Shown here: in pieces, positions 1-5,114 of the stretch
How positions within the stretch are numbered: the stretch's first letter is position 1
How the letters are laid out: each line of letters starts with the position of its first letter
Assembly (NCBI GenBank): GCA_013042895.1
Contig: JABDPD010000214.1
Span: 1-5,114, forward strand
DNA length: 5,114 nucleotides
From: Boseongicola sp.
Lineage (GTDB): Bacteria; Pseudomonadota; Alphaproteobacteria; Rhodobacterales; Rhodobacteraceae
Reading direction: 5' to 3'
Position numbers and translations under genes: made by a program
The notes under the pieces: generated by a model
Database searches by the model: none
What the model was told of the DNA's origin: nothing
Seen by the model: only the letters and a program-made list of their open reading frames with translations

Positions 1-200
1 TCCCCTCCCAGCGCGGGAATGCTCATCTTGGCCGATCCATTCTTGCGAAATGTCGCTGTTCCGCTGAACCGAGTGCTTTGAAATCCAACTGTGCGCCCGT
101 TCTCGAAAAGGTCAGCGATGTCCTCCGCCGACAACCGCACCCCGTCGTCGTCGCACCCGGCAAGAAAGGCAAAGGCAGTTATCGCAGCAATCATCCTCAT
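1..200 (-). CDS. Putative secreted lipoprotein, N-terminal part (runs off left edge)
   Basis: Reading leftwards from ATG at 200 the frame stays open to base 1 (66 codons plus 2 bases). The product starts MRMIAAITAFAFLAGCDDDG: one basic residue, a hydrophobic stretch and a lipobox L13-A14-G15-C16, so it should be cleaved by signal peptidase II and lipid-anchored at C16. Residues 22-66 (LSAEDIADLFENGRTVGF, then a Gly/Thr/Phe-containing stretch ending IPALGG) look like the start of a small beta-rich periplasmic domain; I do not recognise the family securely and assign no function. Start choice: an in-frame TAG lies 12 bases upstream of the ATG, so the start is 200 or the second ATG at 194. GGAG sits only 2 bases before the first ATG and 8 before the second, so spacing favours 194, but only the longer form has the basic residue expected in a signal peptide. 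Three Asp follow the cysteine; Asp at +2 is an inner-membrane retention signal in enterics, less certain here. Confidence 0.8.
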   Translation of the reverse strand, partial: MRMIAAITAFAFLAGCDDDGVRLSAEDIADLFENGRTVGFQSTRFSGTATFRKNGSAKMSIPALGG

Positions 201-526
201 TGCTCCGATCTACCACGCAAAACCGCACCTCAACACCAGTGTCACCAGCATGTGACCACACCAACTCGGTTGCAGTCTTCGCGGCCTTCTGCTGAAGCGC
301 GGATTGGCTTGGCCAGTCCCACCGGTCGAAAAACACCAAACCTTTACAATTGTTTAGCGAGCGCCGCGTTAACACTCAGCTCATTCGCCCGCGCGGTCGC
401 ACCGACGTAAAACCGACGTAGTACCGACGTCATACGGACGTGGATTCTCAGCGGCCAAACCTAAGCCGTTAACACCACCGTACGGTAAAGGGCTGACTCG
501 AAGGTCGCATTTCAAGGCGTTAAGAC
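201..526. other. Non-coding gap between gshA and the lipoprotein gene
   Basis: This 326-bp stretch separates the gshA stop from the lipoprotein start, both on the minus strand, so it should hold the 3' end of the gshA transcript and the lipoprotein promoter. No reading frame here has a believable product, and I see no hairpin followed by a T-run, so no intrinsic terminator for gshA can be called. It contains the 11-bp tandem repeat array (401-444), an imperfect 14-bp repeat pair (366-379 and 517-530), a 10-bp palindrome ACCGTACGGT at 477-486, a dyad GTCAC-N6-GTGAC at 241-256, and a relatively AT-rich patch at about 329-358. No -10/-35 pair is clear enough to be called a promoter. Confidence 0.7.
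401..444. repeat. Four tandem 11-bp units, consensus ACCGACGTNNN
   Basis: Units begin at exactly 401, 412, 423 and 434. The first three carry an identical 8-bp core ACCGACGT; the fourth has one change (ACGGACGT). The three trailing bases vary (aaa, agt, cat, gga). On the minus strand, the direction of the flanking genes, the core reads ACGTCGGT. The period is close to one helical turn, so equivalent bases of every unit face the same side of the DNA. Constant cores with free spacers are more typical of a set of protein sites than of simple slippage, but no known regulator motif is recognised. The array begins 83 bp past the gshA stop and about 200 bp upstream of the lipoprotein start. It could also be a chance or slippage-derived minisatellite. 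Confidence 0.85.
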
Positions 527-1897
527 TCAGTAGGAATATTCTTCGAAAACCCGGGTCACATCACCGTTCCAGTCGGTATTGTAGCGTCGGATTAACTCAT
601 CGGCAGGTAACTCGCCGCTTTCGAGGCTATCCTTCAAAGCATTCAAGAAATGCGTCTCATCCGGCAAGAGTCCACCTGCTCCCGGTATGGCTCGAGACCG
701 CAGGCCAGCTTCTGCAATATCAACAACTTGCCGTGCCAGATCATGCATCTTCAGCCCGTTCACTTCCGCTTCAAGCCCCGCCACTGAAGCCTGCACACGC
801 CATTCCTCCCGCTTCTGAGCATCCCAGTCCTTCACCAAGTCCCAGGCCGCATCCAACGCACTGGAATCATAGCAGAGTCCAACCCAAAGCGCCGGCAAAG
901 CACACAGACGTCGCCAAGGCCCACCATCCGCTCCGCGCATCTCAATGAACTGCTTTAGCCGTGCTTCCGGGAAGATCGTCGTCAGGTGATCCGCCCAATC
1001 GGAAAGAGTCGGCAATTCCCCCGGCAATGCAGGCAATTCGCCCTTTAGAAAGTCGCGAAACGACATGCCCAAAGCGTCGATATAGACGCCGTCGCGGTAA
1101 ACAAAATACATTGGTACATCAAGCGCGTACTCCGCCCAACGCTCAAACCCGAACCCATCTTCAAACACAAACGGCAATGTCCCTGTCCGGTCATTATCAA
1201 GGTCCCGCCAGATACGACTACGCCATGATTTGTGACCATTCAGCTTCCCGTCAAAGAAAGGCGAATTCGCGAATAAAGCCGTTGCCACAGGCTGCAAAGC
1301 CAAAGCTACCCGCAGCTTCTGTACCATGTCGCTTTCCGACCCGAAGTCGAGGTTCACCTGCACCGTACAGGTTCGCCGCATCATCGCGGTTCCCATCGTG
1401 CCAACCTTTTGCATATAGCTGTCCATAAGCTTGTAGCGGCCTTTTGGCATAAGGGGCATTTCGTCATGGGACCAATGGGGTGCTGCCCCCAGTCCTATGA
1501 AACGCACGCCGATCTCGCGCGCAACGGTACGCACCTCATCGAGATGCGTGTTCACCTCATCACAGGTCTGGTGAATGCTCTCCAGCGGCGCTCCGGACAG
1601 CTCCAAAGCCCCTCCCGGTTCCAGCGATACATTGGCGCCATTCTTCTCAAGCCCAATGATCAGCCCGCCCTCAAGAACAGGCTCCCAATCGTAGCGATCG
1701 CGCAGGCCCTCAAGCATCGCACGGATTGAACGTTCACCCTCGTATGGCAACGGCTTCAATGTGTCCCGGCAGTAACCAAACTTCTCGTGCTCAGTGCCAA
1801 TCCGCCAGTCTTCCTTGGGCTTACAGCCCTCCGCCAGATATTCGGCCAGTTGTTCGTGCCGTTCGATAGGTCCGCCGCCGGACTGTGGAATAGACAT
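527..1897 (-). CDS. gshA: Glutamate-cysteine ligase, plant/alphaproteobacterial type
   Basis: 456 residues, full length for the family. It catalyses the ATP-dependent joining of L-glutamate and L-cysteine to gamma-glutamylcysteine, the first and usually rate-limiting step of glutathione synthesis, in the cytoplasm. Family signatures in order: GTEHEKFGY (34-42, ATP/metal and substrate site), SLEPGGALELSGAP (91-104), PKGRYKLMDSYM (151-162), RTCTVQVNLDF (175-185), LFANSPFFDG (208-217), PMYFVYRDGVYID (262-274), and FPEARLKQFIEMRGADGG (309-326) followed by RRLCALPALW. Its close similarity to plant GSH1 is well known for alphaproteobacteria. C112 and C332 align with the core plant disulfide pair, while the second plant pair is replaced by A275 and A290. 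Start: ATG at 1897 has GAGG 9 bases upstream; an in-frame TTG at 1912 would add MRRPR but places the start on that Shine-Dalgarno, so it is rejected. Last gene of the rsmE run, 59 bp after the upstream membrane-protein gene. Confidence 0.96.
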   Translation of the reverse strand: MSIPQSGGGPIERHEQLAEYLAEGCKPKEDWRIGTEHEKFGYCRDTLKPLPYEGERSIRAMLEGLRDRYDWEPVLEGGLIIGLEKNGANVSLEPGGALELSGAPLESIHQTCDEVNTHLDEVRTVAREIGVRFIGLGAAPHWSHDEMPLMPKGRYKLMDSYMQKVGTMGTAMMRRTCTVQVNLDFGSESDMVQKLRVALALQPVATALFANSPFFDGKLNGHKSWRSRIWRDLDNDRTGTLPFVFEDGFGFERWAEYALDVPMYFVYRDGVYIDALGMSFRDFLKGELPALPGELPTLSDWADHLTTIFPEARLKQFIEMRGADGGPWRRLCALPALWVGLCYDSSALDAAWDLVKDWDAQKREEWRVQASVAGLEAEVNGLKMHDLARQVVDIAEAGLRSRAIPGAGGLLPDETHFLNALKDSLESGELPADELIRRYNTDWNGDVTRVFEEYSY

Positions 1898-1899
1898 GC

Positions 1900-1965
1900 G
1901 AGGTCGCCTCAATGGTCGGTTTCAGAACCGTTGAGTTGCGCGAATACCGGACGAAGTCAACTCAA
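1900..1965 (-). promoter_or_regulatory. Leader of gshA with mutually exclusive hairpins masking or freeing its ribosome binding site
   Basis: In the minus-strand transcript four elements follow one another. Element 1, TTGAGTTG (1965-1958), is the last two codons and the start of the stop of the upstream gene. Element 2, CAACTCAA (1938-1931), is its perfect 8-base complement. Next comes CGGTT-CTGA-AACCG (1930-1917), a perfect 5-bp tetraloop stem. Element 3, TTGAG (1912-1908), is complementary to the CTCAA of element 2 and lies inside the gshA Shine-Dalgarno TTGAGG. Pairing 2:3 extends the tetraloop stem to 10 bp with a 4-base bulge (ACCA) and hides the GAGG; pairing 1:2 leaves it free. GAGG (1910-1907) can also pair with CCTC (1903-1900) just before the ATG. 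The complementarities are read directly from the sequence; the switching role is inference. Confidence 0.45.
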
Positions 1966-2460
1966 GCGCCTGTGTGGTTTTTCCCAAACGGATGTGCGCG
2001 CGACCGGTTTGACCCGTGTTGCATCTCCCAATCGCGATGCGCTGATCCCCGGCAAGGCTGAGAACGCATCAAACAAAGCATCCGCACCCTCCGCATTCAC
2101 AGGTATCTCAAGCACCCGACCAAAGCTGTCAGAAAGCTCCCAGGCATGGGGCGGTACTACAGCTATGCGCGCCAAGTCTTCCAGCGTAACAGCACCCCCG
2201 GAAGCAGGCCCAAAATACGAGATCTGACGCTCATCCACGTCAACGACCCCAATCCCGCCACCCGTTGCGCGAAACCGGGCACGTTGCATTCCGACGAACA
2301 TCAAAGCACTGCCCAGCCCCATCAAAAGCACACCAAGGATCAGGTTGGCCCGAGTTGGCCCCAGAACCGTCACCAGACCGACAAGGTCAAGCGCGAGGCC
2401 AATCAAAAACTCGCGCCAGCGCAGCAAAGTCGCCAGCGCATCTGGGCGAATAAAGCTCAT
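1957..2460 (-). CDS. Two-helix membrane protein of unknown function between rsmE and gshA
   Basis: 167 residues, family not recognised by name. An N-terminal segment MSFIRPDALATLLRWRE precedes two hydrophobic helices at about 19-35 and 39-57, joined by a very short GPTR turn, so both ends should lie on the same side of the membrane; the basic residues flanking them (R14, R16, R60, R62, R64) suggest the cytoplasm. The remaining ~100 residues look like alternating beta strands (GGIGVVDVDERQISYFG, 68-84), a VTLEDLARIAV segment (91-101), then LEIPVNAEGADALFDAFSALPG (117-138), resembling small membrane-anchored beta domains of the bacterial PH type, though this is a guess. The tail is basic (KPHRRLS). 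Start: ATG at 2460 overlaps the rsmE stop as ATGA, the usual sign of translational coupling; a TTG at 2487 is less likely. The coupling suggests co-expression with rsmE, not a shared function. Confidence 0.88.
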   Translation of the reverse strand: MSFIRPDALATLLRWREFLIGLALDLVGLVTVLGPTRANLILGVLLMGLGSALMFVGMQRARFRATGGGIGVVDVDERQISYFGPASGGAVTLEDLARIAVVPPHAWELSDSFGRVLEIPVNAEGADALFDAFSALPGISASRLGDATRVKPVARTSVWEKPHRRLS

Positions 2461-3179
2461 GCCCAATCCCCATGCGCTTGCTGCCAAACCGTCAGAGCAG
2501 CCACCGCTGCCGTGTCCGCTCTCAAAACGCGTGGGCCCAGCGCGACCGGATGCGCCTGCTCCATCGCGCCAAGTCGCGCCCGCTCAGCTTCCGAGAACCC
2601 TCCCTCGGGGCCAATCAGAATAGCCCAAGGCCCCGCGACATCCGGCAGCCCAGCCTCTTCGCCGGCGCGCGCCTCGTCGCAAAACATCAGGTGGCGCGCC
2701 GCAGGCCACTCAGACAGCAAGCGGTCAAGCTTTTGCAACTCCGCAACCTCCGGCACAAACGTCGCACGGCATTGCTCTGCTGCCTCCACCGCATGCGCTT
2801 GCAACCTGTCCTGCCGAATACGATCTGAGTTGGTATGTGCCGTCTGCACTGGAACTATCCGCCCCGCACCCATTTCAACCGCCTTTTCGACGATGAAATC
2901 CGTCCGCGCCTTTTTGATGGGCGCGAAAAGCAGCCAGAGATCCGGCGGGTCATACTGCGTTAACGATTGCGTGGTACAAATCAATTCACCGCCGCGTTTT
3001 CCGGTTTCGGCAATTTCGGCCTGCCATTCTCCGTCGCGCCCATTAAAAAGCGCGACCATATCGCCCAAACCAAGGCGCATTACCCCAAAAAGGTAATGCG
3101 CCTGTTCGCGTATCAAAACGACTGATTGCCCCTGTCCCAAGGGCTGATCTACAAAGAGCCGGACTTTAGCAGTTTTCAT
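2457..3179 (-). CDS. rsmE: 16S rRNA (uracil(1498)-N(3))-methyltransferase
   Basis: 240 residues, normal for RsmE. It transfers a methyl group from S-adenosylmethionine to N3 of U1498 in the 16S rRNA of the 30S subunit. The N-terminal PUA-like RNA-binding part has VRLFVDQPL (6-14), QAHYLFGVMR (26-35) and FNGRDGEWQAEI (45-56). The C-terminal SPOUT knot domain has KKARTDFIVEKAVEMG (89-104), EAAEQC (132-137), the SAM-loop IGPEGGFSEAE (189-199) and LGPRVLRADTAAVAAL (214-229), with the RVLRADTA motif intact. Start: ATG at 3179 gives MKTAKVRLF, as expected for the family. The frame continues upstream to 3290 with another ATG at 3221, preceded by a GGTGG, which would add 14 residues without family resemblance; I regard it as less likely. 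There is no good Shine-Dalgarno before 3179, so the start is a little uncertain. First gene of the leftward run; its 5' region lies inside ubiA. Confidence 0.96.
   Translation of the reverse strand: MKTAKVRLFVDQPLGQGQSVVLIREQAHYLFGVMRLGLGDMVALFNGRDGEWQAEIAETGKRGGELICTTQSLTQYDPPDLWLLFAPIKKARTDFIVEKAVEMGAGRIVPVQTAHTNSDRIRQDRLQAHAVEAAEQCRATFVPEVAELQKLDRLLSEWPAARHLMFCDEARAGEEAGLPDVAGPWAILIGPEGGFSEAERARLGAMEQAHPVALGPRVLRADTAAVAALTVWQQAHGDWA
3126..3155 (+). promoter_or_regulatory. Candidate sigma-70-type promoter for ubiA inside rsmE
   Basis: TTGCCC at 3126-3131 (four of six matches to TTGACA), an 18-bp spacer, and TACAAA at 3150-3155 (four of six matches to TATAAT) point rightwards. Transcription would begin near 3162, giving a short leader of about 16-31 bases before ubiA. 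Because ubiA and rsmE diverge with no free intergenic DNA, a ubiA promoter must lie in this part of rsmE unless ubiA is read from further upstream. Both boxes are imperfect, so this is only a candidate. Confidence 0.3.
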
Positions 3180-3192
3180 GGGGCCAGAGCAT

Positions 3193-4167
3193 ATGACCGG
3201 CACAGGCGAGACGCCAGACATCAAAGCCACCGGTGAAGTGGCCGATGCCGTCAAAGGCAATTGGGTCGATACGATCGCCCCCGCACCCACACGCCCTTAC
3301 CTGCGCCTCAGCAGGGCGGATAGGCCCATAGGCACGTGGCTTTTGTTGATCCCGTGTTACTGGAGCGTCGCCACTGTGTCTTTGATGCAAGGCACCTTCA
3401 ACGCGCTGCATCTTTGGATCGTCATCGGTTGCAGCCTGGGCGCCTGGCTGATGCGCGGCGCTGGTTGCACGTGGAATGACATCACAGACCGTGAGTTCGA
3501 CGCCTCCGTCGCTCGCACCCAATCCCGCCCGATCCCTTCCGGCCAAGTCACCGTGAAAGGCGCTGTGATCTGGATGGTGCTACAATCCCTGGTCGCCTTT
3601 GCGATACTGCTGACCTTCTCGTGGACCGCCATCTCCCTCGGTATCGGCTCGCTTGTTCTGGTGTGCATTTACCCTTTCGCCAAACGCTTCACATGGTGGC
3701 CTCAAGTGTTTTTGGGTCTCGCCTTCAATTGGGGCGTCCTTCTTGCATGGGGTGCCGCAAGCGACACGCTTACTTGGGCTCCGGTATTGATCTACATAGC
3801 GGGCATCTTCTGGACCCTGTTCTACGACACGATTTACGCCCATCAGGACACAGAAGATGACGCACTCATTGGTGTAAAATCAACCGCCCGACTTTTCGGC
3901 GAGAGCACCTCCAAGTGGTTGAAATGGTTCATGGCCGCCAGCGTCTCGTTCTTCGGCGCCGGTCTTGTCCTGGCTCTTGCGCCGACAACCAACGTCCTGC
4001 AACTGGTCGTCGCACTTGGAGGCATCTGGGCGTTTGGCTGGCATCTGATGTGGCAACTTAGCCGCTTGGACATCGACGATCCCGAGAAATGCATGATGCT
4101 GTTCCGATCAAACCGGAATGCGGGCCTTATTCCTGTGCTATTTCTTGCCGTTGCGCATTTCGTGTGA
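3193..4167 (+). CDS. ubiA: 4-hydroxybenzoate polyprenyltransferase
   Basis: 324 residues from the ATG at 3193. An integral inner-membrane prenyltransferase that attaches the polyprenyl tail to 4-hydroxybenzoate, the second step of ubiquinone synthesis. Family marks: SRADRPIGTWLLLIPCYW (40-57), the first aspartate-rich Mg/diphosphate motif NDITDREFD (95-103) followed by RTQSRPIPSGQV (108-119), and the second, DTIYAHQDTEDD (212-223), followed by IGVKSTARLFG. About eight or nine hydrophobic helices can be drawn between residues 48 and 324, as usual for UbiA. Start: the in-frame ATG at 3178 would add MGPEH and has no Shine-Dalgarno; 3193 has GGGG 9 bases upstream and AGAG closer in, and fits related N-termini better, so it is preferred with moderate certainty. 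If 3178 were used, its ATG would share CATG with the rsmE start. The next gene begins 35 bp after the stop, probably in the same transcript. Confidence 0.95.
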   Translation: MTGTGETPDIKATGEVADAVKGNWVDTIAPAPTRPYLRLSRADRPIGTWLLLIPCYWSVATVSLMQGTFNALHLWIVIGCSLGAWLMRGAGCTWNDITDREFDASVARTQSRPIPSGQVTVKGAVIWMVLQSLVAFAILLTFSWTAISLGIGSLVLVCIYPFAKRFTWWPQVFLGLAFNWGVLLAWGAASDTLTWAPVLIYIAGIFWTLFYDTIYAHQDTEDDALIGVKSTARLFGESTSKWLKWFMAASVSFFGAGLVLALAPTTNVLQLVVALGGIWAFGWHLMWQLSRLDIDDPEKCMMLFRSNRNAGLIPVLFLAVAHFV

Positions 4168-4202
4168 TTGCAGACGACGCAGCGGCGGACTAACAAAGCA
4201 TC

Positions 4203-5114
4203 ATGAGTTCGACCGCATCACTCAACCTCAGAACCTACTTGCCCCATGCCTTGGCGATTCTGATCGCCGGGACTGCATGTCTTGGCGTGGCGTTCTGGGC
4301 CAAGGAACGGATCGAAAGGAAGACCTCAACGGATATCGGCTTGGTTCTCGCACAGAGCGGCCATGACTGGGCTGAAGTCACAACCGACGGGCTGCAAGTT
4401 GCGCTTTTCGGCACCGCCCCGAATGAGGCTACCCGCTTTGCGGCCCTTTCAGCCGCTGGCCGCATCGTCGACGCGTCGCGCATTCTTGATCGCATGGAAG
4501 TTCAAGCAACTGCCGCATTGGTTGCACCCGAATTTTCTATCGAGATTTTAAAGAATGACGACGGACTATCGCTCATCGGACTTGTTCCTGCCGAATCTGA
4601 TCCAGCCACTATTCTCGAACGCGCCCGCCGCATGGCCAGCAACGCGCAGATCACTGACCTTCTCGAAAGCGCCGATTATGCACCGCCTCCGGGATGGGAG
4701 CGCGCGCTGGCATTTGGCTTGACCGCGCTGGAGACTCTTCCGCGCTCCAAAATCTCGATCTCCCCCAACAAGGTCGCCATCACAGCAGCAGCGCCTGACG
4801 AGAACACAAAACGCCGCATTGAACGTGAGCTAAACCGCGACGCGCCGACCGGTGTGGCTCTCAACCTGAACATCACAGCCCCACGTCCAGTCATCGCGCC
4901 ATTCACTTTACGGTTCATCAAGAACGAGGACGTGACGCGTTTTGATGCTTGTTCTGCTGACACCGAACAAGCCCGCGACACGATTCTCGCTGCCGCAATT
5001 GAAGCGGGCCTCAGCGGTCCAACTGCGTGCCCGCTTGGATTAGGCACTCCATCTACCCAATGGGCTGATGCCGCCGCGGCCAGCATCAGAGCACTCAATG
5101 CGATAGGCAGTGGC
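4203..5114 (+). CDS. OmpA/BON-type envelope protein, N-terminal 304 residues (runs off right edge)
   Basis: The frame opens at ATG 4203 and has no stop to the end of the window (304 codons). After a short N-terminus there is one hydrophobic helix (about 12-32, YLPHALAILIAGTACLGVAFW) followed by basic residues AKERIERK, so a membrane anchor or uncleaved signal is likely, with the rest in the periplasm. Residues 44-100 (IGLVLAQSGHDWAEVTTDGLQVALFGTAPNE..., cut here) and 111-160 (FSIEILKNDDGLSLIGLVP...) resemble successive BON-like modules, and 178-250 (LPRSKISISPNKVAITAAA, then APRPVIAPFTLRF) a further one. From memory this matches a long Rhodobacteraceae family annotated as OmpA family protein, whose peptidoglycan-binding OmpA domain would come later, beyond this window; that domain is not seen here. 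No strong Shine-Dalgarno precedes the ATG. Its closeness to ubiA suggests co-transcription. Confidence 0.85.
   Translation, partial: MSSTASLNLRTYLPHALAILIAGTACLGVAFWAKERIERKTSTDIGLVLAQSGHDWAEVTTDGLQVALFGTAPNEATRFAALSAAGRIVDASRILDRMEVQATAALVAPEFSIEILKNDDGLSLIGLVPAESDPATILERARRMASNAQITDLLESADYAPPPGWERALAFGLTALETLPRSKISISPNKVAITAAAPDENTKRRIERELNRDAPTGVALNLNITAPRPVIAPFTLRFIKNEDVTRFDACSADTEQARDTILAAAIEAGLSGPTACPLGLGTPSTQWADAAAASIRALNAIGSG

Noticed and set aside
112..375. 87-codon open frame on the minus strand
   Set aside because: It overlaps the lipoprotein gene in a different frame; the lipoprotein frame has a lipobox and signal peptide, this one has nothing comparable.
78..410. 110-codon open frame on the plus strand reaching into the intergenic gap
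   Set aside because: It starts inside the lipoprotein coding region on the opposite strand and its translation shows no domain, signal peptide or family resemblance.
401..444. 11-bp tandem array as a CRISPR or plasmid origin
   Set aside because: Units are far too short for CRISPR repeats, with no spacers of the right length, no cas gene and no replication-initiator gene in the window.
477..486. Palindrome ACCGTACGGT as a gshA terminator
   Set aside because: Only a short stem with almost no loop space and no T-run on the minus strand after it, so it does not fit an intrinsic terminator.
443..528. Three GANTC (CcrM methylation) sites at 443, 495 and 524
   Set aside because: A mild cluster at most, GANTC occurs elsewhere in the window, and nothing ties these sites to a promoter.
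961..1428. 155-codon open frame on the plus strand
   Set aside because: Entirely antisense to the conserved core of gshA, with low-complexity Pro/Arg/Ser composition and no recognisable domain.
1932..1960. gshA promoter with -35 TTGACT at 1960-1955
   Set aside because: The -35 box is good (five of six), but it coincides with the upstream stop codon and element 1, and no acceptable -10 occurs at 16-18 bp spacing.
2146..3096. 316-codon open frame on the plus strand
   Set aside because: It lies antisense to rsmE and the membrane-protein gene, both of which have real protein signatures. Its translation is Ser/Arg/Pro/Ala-rich without any motif, as expected for an antisense frame in GC-rich DNA.

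Overview
The window looks like chromosomal DNA of an alphaproteobacterium, most likely a marine Roseobacter-type member of the Rhodobacteraceae. The reasons are the protein sequences (a plant-type glutamate-cysteine ligase, a UbiA with the NWVD...RPYLRLSRADRPIGTW N-terminal region, an OmpA-family protein with a long BON-like N-terminal part), moderately high GC, and dense packing. The species assignment is from memory of families, not from a search.

Layout, left to right. Positions 1-200 (minus) hold the first 66 codons of a lipoprotein gene that runs off the left edge. Positions 201-526 are a 326-bp non-coding gap with a four-copy 11-bp tandem repeat at 401-444. Positions 527-3179 (minus) are a compact three-gene run transcribed right to left: rsmE (16S rRNA m3U1498 methyltransferase), a two-helix membrane protein of unknown function that overlaps rsmE by ATGA, and gshA (first step of glutathione synthesis) after a 59-bp spacer that can fold into competing hairpins around the gshA ribosome binding site. 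On the plus strand, divergent from rsmE with essentially no intergenic space, are ubiA (4-hydroxybenzoate polyprenyltransferase, ubiquinone synthesis) and, 35 bp after it, the first 304 codons of an OmpA/BON-type envelope protein that runs off the right edge.

Functionally this is a housekeeping locus: ribosome modification, glutathione synthesis, ubiquinone synthesis and envelope proteins. I see no mobile element, phage gene, RNA gene, CRISPR array or defence system, and no evidence for an undescribed multi-gene system. The features that deserve a second look are small and regulatory: the RNA switch-like leader of gshA (about 1900-1965), the helically phased 11-bp repeat array (401-444), and the rsmE/ubiA start-codon collision at 3177-3195.
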